The position numbers were made by a program, and so were the translations under genes. DNA of 56,989 bases from Tubiluchus corallicola (Eukaryota; Priapulida; Priapulimorpha; Priapulimorphida; Tubiluchidae), in the NCBI GenBank assembly GCA_030141605.1, contig JAQGDQ010001184.1:1-56989 (forward strand), written 5' to 3'. Shown here piece after piece: positions 1 through 12,299 of the stretch (within the stretch, counting starts at the first letter, position 1; every line of letters begins with the position of its first letter). The notes beneath the pieces were generated by a model, which was not told the origin of the DNA, made no database searches, and was given only the letters and a program-made list of their open reading frames with translations.

Positions 1-348
<348 letters not shown>

Positions 349-414
349 GTTGTTGTTGCATAAATGAGCGAGAAATCTATTGCTTTTTACTGTAAGGCAA
401 AGGTGTCGTTTTAC

Positions 415-581
415 CCACCCTATGACAGACGCCATCGCAGACTTTACATTGGCAATCAAAGTAAACGAAGCCAGCGTCTGGAAACTTGAACACTTTGAAG
501 TTGATGAAGACGTATGGCTTCCCCGTGTTCTTATCATTATATCTCTGCTGCCAGGCGATGTATTTACGATGTATAGGACAC
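415..581 (-). CDS. ZP gene exon 7 (end of ZP-C, last exon in window)
   Basis: Acceptor TTAATTACAG precedes the exon. One base completes Gly253, then C254 PIHRKYIAW follows. The exon carries the hallmark ZP-C end: VFKFPDAG, then YFDCQCKVCDGVC with four closely spaced cysteines. The 5' splice site is ambiguous: GG|GTAAAA gives an end at 415, and AGG|GTGGGT gives 419. The next exon is beyond the left edge. Confidence 0.87.
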
Positions 582-2116
582 CTGTAATTAAGATACAATA
601 CACGTAATTAGAACACGCCAGCTGTAATTAAAACACAATGCCGTTGTCTCTATTGTTTTGGCACACGCCACAAAACCAAATACAAACTAACTTTCAGGAT
701 CTTGTTGCACTCTGTGAAAGTTGTAACTGTATATTTTAGGTGCTGCCATCTATTGATTAGTCACTTTAACATTTTACTAGTTAAACTCACCCCTAGTACA
801 ATTGCTCGGTCCAGTGAATATGCATACTCACTGGATCTCCCCTATTTTTACTGTAATGATATTTGTGAAGCCAAGTTTTGCATAGTTTTCTACCTATATA
901 TACTGGCTGGATTTTACTTCTAGCCACTGTCTAACTGTCACGCTCTCAGTGCAGTGTAGTCGTGCTACTTATGTGACCCTCACTCTCAGTGCAGTGCAGC
1001 AGTCGTGCTAATCATGTTACTGTCTAAATCTTAGTGATCAGTGCAGGACACTCTGGTCCTCAGTGTGTAGTTTAGCAGTCATGTTACATATGTCTATGTA
1101 GTGTAATAAACGTGTTACAGTTTTGTGCAGATATGTTATATAGTGTTTATTCGTTTTCTACAAAGTGTTCAACTTCAATTTCATACATGACTTTCACAGA
1201 CTCAAAAGCGAGGATATATAGTTGAGTGGTTCTACTGTAACAGGAGTGCCTGGACTAGACGGTATGGTTTGTACACCAACCTGTCTGTACAACTTTTTTA
1301 TTAAACAAGACTGTACATATGCTGACATTACTACACCAAAGACAGAAATAAAAGAAATTGAATTGAAATTGAATTATATGCATAACGTTCGAGCTTAAGC
1401 AACGCCCACCTTATAAAAAGGATGGGTGACAGCATGAAAAAGCTTTTGCCAGGCAGGCTCAAACTACACTGTTTGGTGTAGTTAGTCTGCGTGGAAATAT
1501 AATCTTCTCACACTGACTGATTTTAACTGTACGTTATTGTGTCCTGATACAACCTGCTGATTGGTTTCTAAAATTAAAGACCTTTGGAGAGGAACATGGA
1601 ACATGAAGGAACCGGATGTCATGCGATAGAATCCACTAGGATGACAGTTATGGACAGAACCAGCAGAACAGATAAAATGGATATGCAACCAAAGGTTTTT
1701 GAGATCTCTGCCAGTTTACTATTTTTGAGAATTGACTTGGATAAGTTTCTAGGTTCCAGTGCGGCCACAGCCATTAACGCACAATTTCAGTGCTGTGACT
1801 TGCCAAATTTTTAAAAAAATATCCTACCACGTTTTTTTTGCATTTTGCGTAACATACAATTTTGAAATTATAACTCAATATGAAAAGACTATGAAAGTCA
1901 TTTCATTTTACTATGAAAAGAAAAACTGCAAAAATGGTTTCTTGTTTACAAAGTAAACGAAAGGTGGCGCTGTTTACTAACTTTCTGCATCTCTTGCAGC
2001 TACAGGAAGTCACAGGTCAGAGATCATCACGTGACCCCAGATTGTCCACAGTATGCTAATTTCTATACTGTGGTAGGGGTTTAAGGGTTTGGGGTGAAAA
2101 AATATTTACTAATTAC

Positions 2117-2198
2117 CCTTTTCCATCAATTAAGTCGAGGGATCCCATCTGCATCCCGTCGTGGGCGTAGCAGTTTGTCACGTGAATATCGAGGGGAG
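2117..2198 (-). CDS. ZP gene exon 6
   Basis: A small 82-base exon between acceptor TTATATTTCAG and donor GG|GTAATT. It encodes HVTNCYAHDG and LDLIDGKG, matching the ZP-C segment V.NC.A.DG...I.LID..GC. Phase 1 in and phase 2 out fit both neighbours. It lies beside a long triplet repeat and was found by the family pattern, because it is too short to stand out as an open frame. Confidence 0.9.
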
Positions 2199-2289
2199 CT
2201 GAAATATAAATAAGATACAATCATGTTAGGTCACGTTCAAATTGAATTGTGGCTAGGGTATTGGAGGAGGCAACACAGGTCAACCTATG

Positions 2290-2416
2290 GAAACTGGTTT
2301 GTTCTAGCAATAGTAGCAGCTGCAGCAGCAGTAACAATAGCAGCAGCAGCAGCAGTAGTAGTAGTAGTGTAGTAGTGTAGTAGTGTAGTAGTGTAGTAGT
2401 GTAGTAGTGTAGTAGT

Positions 2417-2474
<58 letters not shown>

Positions 2475-2557
2475 CGGTAGTGGTGGCGGTAGTGGTGGCG
2501 GTAGTAGTAGTAGTGGTGGTAGTAGTAGTAGTAGTAGTGGTGGTAGTAGTTGTGTTG

Positions 2558-2589
<32 letters not shown>

Positions 2590-2701
2590 AGTAGTTGTGT
2601 TGGTAGTAGTAGTAGTAGTAGTGGTGGTAGTAGTAGTAGTAGTGGTGGTAGTAGTGGTAGTAGCGGTAGTAGCGGTAGTAGCGGTAGTAGTGGTAGTAAG
2701 T

Positions 2702-2800
<99 letters not shown>
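2290..2800. repeat. Compound TAG/TGG/CAG triplet microsatellite
   Basis: TAG, TGG, CGG and TTG triplets are mixed, then about 95 bases of pure CAG end at 2800. The tract lies in intron 5 of the ZP gene, about 90 bases from exon 6. Homopolymer-like open frames (Leu/Thr, Ala/Tyr, Val/Ser) arise from the period of three and are not genes. Confidence 0.95.
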
Positions 2801-3225
2801 GTCATTCGCTGATGTTTTAACAAAGCCTTTTGCCATTCGCAAGGTCAACTGTCATGAGTGAAAAATTGTGACACTAACTGTTTAATACATGAACTATTAT
2901 TAATTACTTGCATTTTTTTAATATATAGCTTTGGACGTTGTAATTAGTTTTTTATTTGTTACAGTTGGCCTTGAAAATGCGAAAGGTTTTATTGAAATGT
3001 TGACATTTGATTGTAAAAAATGTCGGTAATTATTCAGGTACCTTGTTACCTTGTTGCCAGTAATAGAATTTTTGAGGTGATTTCAGGTACCCCTTTTCTT
3101 TTTTTTAAAGAATAGATGTACTTTATTCGTTGATGTTGCAGAGTTAGGTGGCGGAATCTGTTTGAAAATTAGCAAATTTAAACAAACTGACAATTCCGTA
3201 ATCAATGCAATGATTCAGTACTTAC

Positions 3226-3389
3226 AAGTTTCTTTGACGTAAAAAACTAGAGTGGCGACGTCACCGACAGATAAGCGACGAACTCCACTGCCACCTGGTG
3301 ACGAATCTCCGCGAATGACTTGCATGAAGCATTGAGGGGTATTCCTCTGTGGCTTGATTTCCTTAGCAACAATGCTATCTTGCAGATAC
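3226..3389 (-). CDS. ZP gene exon 5 (start of ZP-C)
   Basis: Acceptor TTTTATACAG and consensus donor GTAAGT bound 164 bases. The exon encodes YLQDSIVAKE, then C191FMQVIRGD, then RLSVGDVATLVFYVKET. This fits the ZP-C opening: a cysteine, M.V..G, then V.VGD...L.f. The entry base completes Pro171 (CC|G). The exit phase of 1 fits exon 6. Confidence 0.9.
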
Positions 3390-3436
3390 CTGTATAAAAG
3401 CAGATAAATAGCTTACTATGGACGTCATTAGTATTA

Positions 3437-3922
3437 CAGCAAGTCCTCGCTTAATGACATAAACGTGTTTCAGCAAAATTCGTCTTTAAGTGAAACGTCA
3501 CTAAACGAAACATTGTTTGCCATTAGAAACAATGTAAAATGCGCTCCAGCAGCAAAAATAGTGCTTAAATATGTAAAAACGTTCAGTTGCTTGTAGCGGG
3601 ACTTGCAGTTTTATCAGCTGAAACTCTACATTTTATGAAGAAGAATTTTCATTCGATGTATCGAAACATGGGGAAGCAATGAATCATCGTGGCCTGCCTA
3701 TGGCGGCAGCTGATTGTGTTAGTGTCAGCTTATTTGTGCTTTTGTGACCTGGGCTTCTTTATAGAGCCCAAGCGCAATAAATAAGATTTTAGTGTTTCAA
3801 GAAAGGCAAAAAATCATCGTAAAAATGAAACATGCCACGTTAAGCGAAAAAAGGTGTCAAATGTTTAGTGTCGTTAAAACAAAATGTCGCTATGTGGGGA
3901 ATCGTTAAGCGAGGACTTACTG
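3437..3922. mobile_element. MITE with CAGYAAGTCCTCGCTTAA inverted ends (pogo/Tigger- or mariner-like)
   Basis: The left end reads CAGCAAGTCCTCGCTTAA and the right end is its inverse, TTAAGCGAGGACTTACTG. TA dinucleotides flank both ends, as expected for Tc1/mariner/pogo target duplication. The 486-base interior has no long open frame, so the element is non-autonomous. It sits in intron 4 of the ZP gene. The superfamily is inferred from the ends and the TA target. Confidence 0.8.
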
Positions 3923-4076
3923 TATTACACAGTGCCCCAAAATGTACCAACTTTGTTGAGCAGTCACACATTTCTAGATTTCAGCTAGAGCCACTTCTCT
4001 GTGGAACTACACCTTATAATGGTCGTTTTTAAATTTCATAGATACTAATGGATGATTGTCAAATTCATTATATTAA

Positions 4077-4611
4077 AGGAAACGTCAAGCATTCTGGGAA
4101 GTTAGACATGTTTCAGTGTTTGCAAAAAATGTTTGAAGGATTTAGTGGTAAAAGTGAGATAAACACCTCGTGTAATTAGTAAAAGCACTGTTAAAGTCAC
4201 GATTATTTCACGCTTGGGCGCTCCCATTGTGAAAGTACATTTTCCACCAATGACGTCATTCATTGACTGAAGAAAAGCAACGCACTGTCAATTTCCGTAT
4301 TAGTATAAGTTTTTTACGAAAAATTAGATAGCTTGTTTTCTGTTATTTTTGCATGAACGCTAGGTAAGACACAGAATTTTGAATTAGTTTAATGAGCATG
4401 TGCTTGTAGAAAGCCAAGAAGTCCACCAATTGTGACATCATTTTCATGTGAAAGGTGATCTCCACCACGCGTGAAATTTTCTATACAGTGGCAGTATAAG
4501 TTAACATCATGTTTCATGAAAAGTTTTTGCTATTTCTTTGTTATATTTTTGTAAGTTTAAAAGTGATACAAGTGAAATAAACTCAAATTTGGAAATGATT
4601 TGTGTTTTCCT
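4077..4611 (+). mobile_element. TTAA-flanked MITE, family C, full-length copy
   Basis: The element begins AGGAAACG and ends GTTTTCCT, with TTAA on both sides (4073-4076, 4612-4615). The interior matches 32148-32831 and, inverted, 54860-55203 (shared CCAATGACGTCATT segment). It has no coding capacity and lies in intron 4 of the ZP gene. Confidence 0.78.
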
Positions 4612-4764
4612 TTAATACGAAGCGCGAATAATTTTCATCTCCGTGAAGAAACTTTAGACGCATCGCATTTCTACGGTTCTGCTGCACTTCTGTGTGCACA
4701 TCAAACTTAAAACGATTGCTGGGCGGCTTGGTTGGAGAAAATAACTGTGAAAGTCAAAACTCAC

Positions 4765-4934
4765 GGTACATGGTAGCCATATGTGACAGTCTCCACTCGA
4801 CTCCTAGCTTCTGGCATAAGCATGGCACAAGACAACTGGAATTTCTTATCCCACTCTTCAATAATACCCAGCTCAGGGTCCGTCATCATTACCACAGTGT
4901 TAGAGAACACTTCACGAGCCTCAGCGCCCACGCC
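4765..4934 (-). CDS. ZP gene exon 4 (end of ZP-N)
   Basis: Acceptor ATAATTTCAG and donor CC|GTGAGT bound 170 bases. The exon encodes VFSNTVVMMTDPELG, then EEWDKKFQLSC150, which matches the family's NTI.V..dp....WD......C segment carrying the fourth ZP-N cysteine. Entry phase 0 and exit phase 2 fit exons 3 and 5. Confidence 0.9.
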
Positions 4935-5959
4935 CTGAAATTATCGATTTTTTGTCTTTTTTTTGCTATACGTTTAACATACACCAAACAAACTCACAGT
5001 AAGTCGTTTCACAGTTTCACTGTGCCCACGCGCAGTTGCTGTAGGTCAAAGGTTAAGTGTACTACAGCAGTGCGTCTTATCTACAACCGTCACGTGATAA
5101 GTGGGTGAAGCAAAGCCGTCTGCCGCATCAGTTCAGAAACTTCAGTTATTGTACGTGGGCTTTACTTAATTATGCATAGATAATTTACTAGCAGGATCTT
5201 GCCTTGAAACAGGAAAGATAAACTAGATAAGATTCTAGCTAGCTGTTAAAACTGTTGCTATTACAATAGCATGGGCTGCGAAGCCTTGTCAAGTGTACAC
5301 AGATGCGTTGTCTGGTACACATAACCTTTCACCTTTTCACGATCACCATCAATCGCTGAAACTGTCCTATAAAAAAGCTTTTTTAGAATCTCATATTTTT
5401 GTAGAATTGAGCAGCAAGTTGCAGTAATAGCAACAGCATCAACAGCACTCTACCACCATCAATCTACCACCCACCAACACCACAACCACCCACCACTACT
5501 ACAGCAGCAACTACATAAACATCAGAGAGTGTTGTGTCTGGACAGTTGAAATTTCCTGCATTAGTCGATTTCACACAAGTGATACTGTACTTTGTTACAG
5601 TGCAAACACTGCAGTTACTGAAACCTTTTTTCTTTTTTTTTGCGAAAAATCAATTTTTAATTCGTCTAAGGTAATCAGATGCATTGCATTTATAATTTTG
5701 CATGAAAATCCATTGTGTGAGCCTAGAAACCTACAAAAATTGTCAAACATAACGTAACCACTGCTTAATCAGGCATTTTTCCATGAACTGTAGCAAGCAC
5801 TTATGGTCCTAAAGGAGTTAATCTAACCTCAGTTTTCGTTTTTTTTAACTTTACTCACTAACCATGGTCAAATTCCCCTGTCAATAAGGCCCCAATTTGA
5901 AAATATATATAATAATCATAATTACTGATTAATTGTATTGTTTTGTTTAGATTTAGGTA

Positions 5960-6180
5960 TCATCTAACTTTATTATTTTTTGTTTTCACTTATACTGTTT
6001 TCATTTATACTTTGTTTTCATTTATACTGTTTTTTATTATTATTTTTCTTATTTGTTTTTGTTATCCGTAGCCTCACCATTTATTTTTAATATACTAATT
6101 TAATTATAAGACGGGGCAGGAGACTAGATGACCCTATGGTCCTTCTCTGCCCTGCTCCACGACTATAATTAAGTAATATT
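5960..6180 (+). mobile_element. Possible LINE 3' untranslated end with hairpin
   Basis: An AT-rich stretch ends in a GC-rich hairpin (GGGCAGGAGA paired with TTCTCTGCCC at about 6115-6156) and then an A/T tail. The LINE 3' end near 34250-34390 has a similar arrangement of hairpin then short tail. No coding sequence remains, so this is a weak call. It lies in intron 3 of the ZP gene. Confidence 0.3.
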
Positions 6181-6281
6181 TAAAAAACTCGTCATGTCAA
6201 ACAAATTGGAGAAAATAAATGTTCTATGGCTATGTCTATGTCTATGTCTATGTCCTGGTTGTATTGGCAAACTGTATTTAC

Positions 6282-6472
6282 GTCAATATAGCGAGTAGTC
6301 CCGCAACCATCCAGTGGTATCTCCATTGACATGAGGCTCTCTCTGTACATACGATGTCTACACGCCTGGCTCTTGTAGAAACCGACGGGGTACATCATTC
6401 CATCGAACGGTGGAGTAAAACTAGCCGACATCACCATCTTATTGTTGTCCAAGAAACAACGAACTGCCATGC
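6282..6472 (-). CDS. ZP gene exon 3 (start of ZP-N)
   Basis: Acceptor TTTTATTGCAG and donor GAC|GTAAAT bound 191 bases. The exon encodes MAVRC56FLDNNKMVMSASF, PFDGMMYPVG, C88 and IPLDGC107GT. The order V.C....M.V...F..PF.G..Y..G....C and IPL..CGT is diagnostic of ZP-N. Entry phase 1 joins AGC (Ser51) from exon 2. Confidence 0.92.
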
Positions 6473-6539
6473 CTGCAATAAAACACATTTGAATTGACTG
6501 GGACATAACGTAGGCTGCGAATGACTCGTTTCTGCGTAG

Positions 6540-7060
6540 CAGAGGAAATATATTCGCGTTTATGTTTAAGAAATGATATCAAAGACGAATCACACTTTGT
6601 TGTAAAATATATATACTTTGTTAAAAAAAATTGTTATATATTACAATGATCTCAGAGGAAAATTATATAATCACATCAATGTAATTAAACCAGAATTTTT
6701 CCTTATGAGCGATGCTGATAAATTTTTTTCTTGATGGGCAGTAATGATTTAGAAGTAATTAAGAAATTTATTAATTATGTTGAAGAACGTTTTTAAGACA
6801 TAATGTACAATATACTATGTAATGATCAAAACATTGAAAATGAATGACAATAAATGAATGACAATTTGTTTTAAATACTATTCATTATTTTTTTCATTTA
6901 AATAACTAATATAACTAACAGAGAGATTTAATAATATTTTTTTAATCAGTAATTGTTTTGTTTGTCTATAGTGTCATTATATTTCAAAATTGAAATTGTA
7001 TGTATGTCTTGTTTTTTCTCTTATATTGTATGTATTTTTGTCACTAATAAGTAAATATAG
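6540..7060 (+). pseudogene. LINE 3' relic, copy 1 (unexpanded 3' tail)
   Basis: The segment is homologous to 12340-12640 and to the tail after it (TTTAAGAAATGATATC, ACAATGATCTCAGAGG, CCTTATGAGCGATGCTGATAA). The frame is broken by stops and small indels. The untranslated part keeps one copy of the ATTTCAAAATTGAAATTG unit (6980-7024), which is repeated about 27 times in the second copy. It sits in intron 2 of the ZP gene, just upstream of exon 3. Confidence 0.75.
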
Positions 7061-7461
7061 ACATATTCCCAACGCTATCACTGAATGCGGTAAGATTTCA
7101 TAATTGGCAAAAAAATCCAGATTTTATCAGAAATCGAAAAATCTGCACGACAATCAAAAATTTCAATAAGATGCATATACAACATAAAGAATTTTTATAC
7201 AATCATATTTAGTATGCAATACTTTGATTTTTCAGAAGTTTGTCAGCTTCATATCAAATCAGTAATGAGTTTCAATTAATTAAGCGACTGAGTAAGCTAC
7301 TTTTTACTCAGAAAACCAGCACTTCTGTAAATATGAATGAACAAATTCATAAAAAGTTGTTTGAAAAATTACTAAACTGATAAATAATGATACATAAACT
7401 TCAAAAATAGTTGCTTAAGCTAAGGATATTACAATGACAACAGTTGTTTTCAGCTCAGTGG

Positions 7462-7887
7462 AGGTTTGCAAATGCATTGCACAAAAACAGGTGCTGTACC
7501 ACTCAGTTTAGATGTGTTAGTTTGTGACGAACTACAAACGTTCGATAGCTAATGTGTGAGCACAGCGGTAAATTTGAAATTTGAATTTTTATCTTAAAAC
7601 TTACCTAGTTTTAGTACGACACAGCACTACAACAAATTTCTAACAGTAGCACTGTACTTTAATTTTCGATTTCACAAACACGTGCAACAGGCTCGTGGAT
7701 TATGTTTGCTGTTGAAAATTATGTTAGTTTGTGATGTCATCAATAGTTGGGCTCTCTTGCCATTAATTAAGTTTTTAATCTATTATTTAATTATCAGAAT
7801 TGCTTTTGCGGTAATAAGGGTCTTAAAATGTATATTTTTTATCGGACTTGAAAATGGGGTAGTGTATGAAAAATCATCCTGTCTTTG
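7462..7887 (+). mobile_element. TTAA MITE, family A, 5'-truncated copy
   Basis: The copy matches the other family A copies from GCATTGCACAAAAACAGG through CGTGCAACA.GCTCGTGG and TTAGTTTGTGATGTCATCAA to the end ATCATCCTGTCTTTG, next to TTAA (7888-7891). The outer left half is missing. It lies in intron 2 of the ZP gene. Confidence 0.75.
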
Positions 7888-7891
7888 TTAA

Positions 7892-8362
7892 AAATTCATC
7901 TCGAAAAAATTATAACACTTACATATTCCCTTTTTGCATGTATGGCTTGCATCGGCAGTAACGCTGTACAAAACGTGTAAATTTAAATTCGATGACCGTT
8001 AGGCGCAGCCATTTTAATGGTATGCCGTTTGAAACAAGTTTTGATAACATAAGTAAAGTTTGAAAAATAATCAGAGCATTCGTAGCATACATGTTGTTAA
8101 TTAAGTGAAATTTTAAATTACTGTATCTAAGTAATATAGATTTGCACGGAAAGTTTTTTGGGACATAATTTAACATTGCCTTTTCTTCCCCTGATTTACG
8201 TTTCGTAGTGACGTCATGTAATGGCGCCGTCGGAACAGTATTGCAGGAGATTTAAAATTGCTTTCAACGCGAATACGATATATGCATAAAATTGCTGTAA
8301 GGTAATATAATTTTTAAGGCGATTTTTCTGAAACCTACTTCAGGTGCCTCCTTTCTTATCCT
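7892..8362 (-). mobile_element. TTAA MITE, family B, inverted copy
   Basis: Read on the minus strand from 8362, it begins AGGATAAGAAAGGAGG and continues with a CAATACTGTTCCGACGGCGCC-like block and a TGACGTCA-like core, matching 9879-10497 and 46272-46945. The left end abuts the TTAA at the end of a family A copy, and the right end abuts the TTAA of the piggyBac-like MITE. Confidence 0.75.
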
Positions 8363-8366
8363 TTAA

Positions 8367-8927
8367 CCCTTATAGTGTCACGATTTTTTACAACCGATTT
8401 TGGTAACCGGGGGATAAAAAATTACCCCCACCATAATTCGTAAATTACTTTTGATAAACCGCCGTGTTCATGCTTAAAGACATGTGACTTACTAATAATA
8501 CGAAATTTAAATTCACTTAGTTACGTTCCCTTATCTATGCTGGAATAACTGTAGACAACCGACATTGCTAGCGCGTGTGCAAAAATCATTGGTATTTCGA
8601 ATTTATTGTCTACTACTTTCTTCTTTTAGGTGGAGTAATTTGAGTAACTGAGTAACTGACATATCAGATACATCGCACGTATAATGTATAGACAAGCGAA
8701 GTAAAGTTTCGACAATTTTAAAAAATCGACATATTGCATTTTCACTTTTATTTCGTGGTGAGACAATGCGCCTAAAATAAATAACTGAAAGTATTTTGTG
8801 CACAAAACATATTTAGAAAAAGTCATAGAAAAGGTTTACTGGGATGCGTATTTTAAAAGGGTAAAATGCAAAAAACCGGTCTGGGGGTAATTTTTACCCC
8901 CCCCCCCCCCCCGTGACCCTATAAGGG
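8367..8927. mobile_element. piggyBac-like MITE
   Basis: The left end is CCCTTATAGTGTCACG and the right end is the inverse of CCCTTATAGGGTCACGG. TTAA flanks both sides (8363-8366 and 8928-8931). A CCCT start and a TTAA target are hallmarks of piggyBac. Inner sub-terminal repeats pair GGGGGATAAAAAATTACCCCC with GGGGGTAATTTTTACCCCC. The 561-base interior has no transposase. It lies in intron 2 of the ZP gene. Confidence 0.85.
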
Positions 8928-9192
8928 TTAATGCTAAACAAGCCAGGTCAAGTTATGCTAGAAAGCTGTGCGGGGTTTTTGTGTCAACATGCATTAAAAT
9001 TTCACCATTAACCTGTTCAACAAGCCACTCTGTCATTGACAGCTTCACTGTGTCAATTACAGATCCAGAATTCGAATGCATTTAGCCTAATTATCTTACT
9101 AGTACTGACTTGTAATGATAGTACTAACATAACAAGTTAATGCCCAATTAAAATGTACTAAAAAGTAGCTTATTATAATATTTTATACTAAC

Positions 9193-9310
9193 TTGATATA
9201 CTGGACATGTGAGCTGGCGGTCCCATCTGAGGAAATATTTGGCTTGTTGACGGGTGGCGGCCTCCAGTGGCGAAAAAATCATTTTCTTGCCGGCTCAGCT
9301 TCACCGTTAC
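9193..9310 (-). CDS. ZP gene exon 2 (end of signal peptide and linker)
   Basis: Acceptor TGTTTTGTAG and donor TCAA|GTTAGT bound 118 bases. The exon encodes VTVKLSRQENDFFATGG, a linker with PQMGPPAHM, and SIS just before the ZP-N domain. Only this frame is open, and its phases (0 in, 1 out) fit exons 1 and 3. The linker has no family pattern, so support comes from splice sites and phase. Confidence 0.75.
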
Positions 9311-9694
9311 CTACAAAACATTAATTATTATTAGAGATTAGTTAACAACATTAATAATTAACTGAATTTTTCTGATTATGTTATAGCCAAGTGGACAATA
9401 AAAAGGTTTGTGCAAAAGTATACAGGCAAAAAATGCAAAATCGATGAACATTTCAGTAATAAAAGTTTTAACATTAGAAATGTCTGAAACTAAATTTCGA
9501 GTATTCTTAACTCCGTATATCATAACTATGGAAATAATTTTCATAATTATCATAAACATGGAGTTCTTATAAGGTTGAATTAAGATATATTATTTATTTA
9601 CTTATTTATTCGTTTATTTATTTACTTAATTAATTATTTAAGACGTACTATGGCAATATTAAACCCAAACAGTTCGAAAAAGAAAGTTCGAAAA

Positions 9695-9790
9695 GTTTCC
9701 ACCTCAGACTGGACTTGAACCATTGACTATTTGGACACAATTCCTATGCTTAAGATTTCTACCAGTTGAACCATCAAACCAAGATGTACT
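9695..9790 (-). repeat. tRNA-derived relic (SINE-like)
   Basis: On the minus strand an A-box-like TGGTTCAACTGGTAGA is followed about 45 bases later by a B-box GGTTCAAGTCC. The acceptor-stem halves do not pair, so this is not a working tRNA gene. It is more likely a SINE head or tRNA pseudogene. Confidence 0.5.
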
Positions 9791-9878
9791 AAGATCTTAG
9801 TTCACTATCATAACATGAATTTTAAATATCATAACATGAACATGAAATTATCCATATGACACGCTTAGACCAGCTTAA

Positions 9879-10497
9879 AGGACAAGAAAAGGGGTACCTG
9901 GAATAGGTTTAAGAAAAATCGTCTTGAAAATTATATTACTTTATAGCAATATCGTACGCGCGTTGCAAAGACTTTTTGTCTGTTTTCATTTTCAATCTCC
10001 CGCAATACTATTCCGACGACGCCATTACGTGACGTCATACACGCACAACGTAAATCAGGCGAAGATAGACTATGTCCCAAAAACTTTCCATGCAAATCAA
10101 TATTACTTAACATAACTCTGACCTGCTAGAAAGACTTATGTAACTAGGAAAGAAAATTATTAGTTATATAAAACGTTTTCACCAATTGGTAAGAAATGTC
10201 GTTGACTCACCTCCAGGGTGCGCCACCCACTAACCAAAAAAACGTATTTACTAAACTAGTAACATGTAAGCTACGAATACTCTGGTTATTTTTTCAAACT
10301 TCAAGCAATGTTAACTAAACATGTTTCAAACGACCTACCACTAAAATGCTGCATCTAATGGTCTTCGCGGGAGTTCAAATTTACATGTTTTATATAGCGT
10401 TACTGCCGACGCAAGCCACGTATGTAAAACCTAGTATGCAAGCTGTATAAAATTTCAAGACGAATCTTTTAAGCTTTATGTAACTGAAAGGTTTTCT
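9879..10497 (+). mobile_element. TTAA MITE, family B, near full-length
   Basis: TTAA (9875-9878) precedes AGGACAAGAAAAGGGGTACC. The interior contains GCCATTACGTGACGTCA and CCTCCAGGGTGCGCCACCCAC. Similarity to 46272-46945 continues to about AAAGGTTTTC. The right boundary is approximate and no TTAA is preserved there. It lies in intron 1 of the ZP gene. Confidence 0.75.
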
Positions 10498-11759
10498 TGT
10501 GCTTTGAACTTGAAAATGTGAAAATTTTGCAATAACTCGATAAAGATTCTCTTTCAAAACATTATGAACTGCACGTCTGAATGTTTATTATCGGTTTATT
10601 TAGATGTAAATTAAAATGTAAATGAAGTACTCGATACTATAAACTTTTGATCGAGCGAAGTTAGTAATTTTCTGAATATCTACGCAAACAAAAAATCGTG
10701 TAATCATTTTTGGAGCTTCCAGTTTTCGCCTGATTTTGGTAAAATGAAAAACTCGTGCGTGTCTCATGAATCTAAAACATCTTATCCTAATTTACAATAA
10801 ATTTCTCGACCTATTCGTTTATTAATAGCAATATCGTCCATAGGTCGGCAACTAAGCTTTTCTAGCTATTCACATATCCTGAATCTACATTTCATGAAGA
10901 TCATTTTGATACTAAGCTCATCGCTCTATGTTATTTCTAAGCGGAGATAATCCACGTTGAAGTTGAGGTACAAGCTGCACAATGAAAAACATAATCTTGA
11001 GAAAATCACTGTTAAAGTCAGCCATTGTTTTTGTCGCGTTTCTTCAAAATACATAGCAACCGCACAAATGTTGGTTGCTACGGATTTTATAAAACATGTT
11101 GAACGTATGTTTAAATCCAGTAGATGGCTCTTACTGACGAAGATCTGGGCTTGTTAACAGTAAATGCAGCTGCCAGGATCTACTTATGAAGTTTGAAAAT
11201 CCAAGTTTTTTACAATTGCAGTACTAGATTCTAGCCAGAAAGTGGGTAAGGAGTTATAAAATTAAATTTTTAGTATCTTTTGAACACTTTCTTGATAATT
11301 TAATATTAGAATATAAAAGCCCAATATATTTAGCGCTGGTTTTTACAAAATACGAAAAATTGACATTTGACCAAATTTTTGGGTCATTCTACTTTGAAGC
11401 ATCATTACGTAGTTTTATGTATGTCGACTTATGGACGATTTTGCTTTTTAGACAGTTTTGCAAATCTATAATTTAAGTCATTTACTTGTTACCAAGCCTA
11501 AAAAGGTTGTTATGCTAGCTAGGCTGTATTATACATACGAGTTACACATGTATAATCTACGTTGTGCTGCACTATGTGCAAAAATGGAAATTCCTGCTAG
11601 TTACAGAGTAGTTAAGATCTCTCAGTGATTTTTAATGGCCAGATCTTATCAACTGCTTTTTTAGTATTTTGTCCTTGACAACAAATATTTTATTAATATC
11701 TTATTAATAAAATAAAGAATAAGAAGATACTATTCTTACACAAACCTAAAAGATCGTGT

Positions 11760-11960
11760 TCGAATTTTGTACGGCCTACACGATTTCTTATTGCGCAGAG
11801 AGCTTGTATTGGCAGTAACGCGTTACAAAATTTGAAAATTTAAACTCTTGTGATGACCGCTAGGAACAGTTATTTAAACGTTGTTTTTGTTAAGTAACTT
11901 TAAAATGTTTTTGCTGAGCTAGCGACGTTTTTTTGGGACACACCTGGATAGTGAAAGAGT
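11760..11960 (-). mobile_element. Family B fragment, inverted
   Basis: The stretch AGAGCTTGTATTGGCAGTAACGC, TTTAAACTCTTGTGATGACCGCTAGG and TTTTTTTGGGACAC is a diverged, inverted match to the right half of family B. Neither terminus is visible. Confidence 0.5.
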
Positions 11961-12204
11961 GACCTTTTACAGTTTCCTTGACGAAAATTTAATATTATTA
12001 ACAATTTTCCTTTTTCAGTTACACACGTGTCTTTCAAACACGTAAACGTAATGTTAAGTGATATAAAGTCATTTTATTTATTTATTTATTTAAAGTTTAT
12101 TCCAGCCCACAAAAACGCCATATAAAAGTTAAAAAAATTACACAAAAAACAAGGAAATACTACATGTCATGCGCCATTAAAAATGTACAAAAAATATAAT
12201 AAAA

Positions 12205-12258
<54 letters not shown>
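12205..12258. repeat. (TA)n microsatellite
   Basis: About 27 TA dinucleotides inside intron 1 of the ZP gene, directly upstream of the LINE relic. Shorter TA tracts occur near 32621 and 35220. Confidence 0.95.
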
Positions 12259-12261
<3 letters not shown>

Positions 12262-12299
12262 CATATAATATATACTTAATATATATTAAGTATACTTTG

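Noticed and set aside
1482-1688. Minus-strand frame with VHNCHPSGFYRMTSG, a candidate ZP exon
   Set aside because: It looked like the NC.A.DG segment, but the true exon with matching phase and acceptor is at 2117-2198, and this frame lacks the second cysteine and splice sites.
2221-2848. Long open frames of Leu, Thr, Ala, Tyr or Val
   Set aside because: They are triplet-repeat artefacts in the ZP intron. Any frame of a 3-base repeat without a stop stays open.
9695-9790. Functional tRNA gene
   Set aside because: A- and B-box words are present, but the acceptor arms do not pair and no proper anticodon arm forms.
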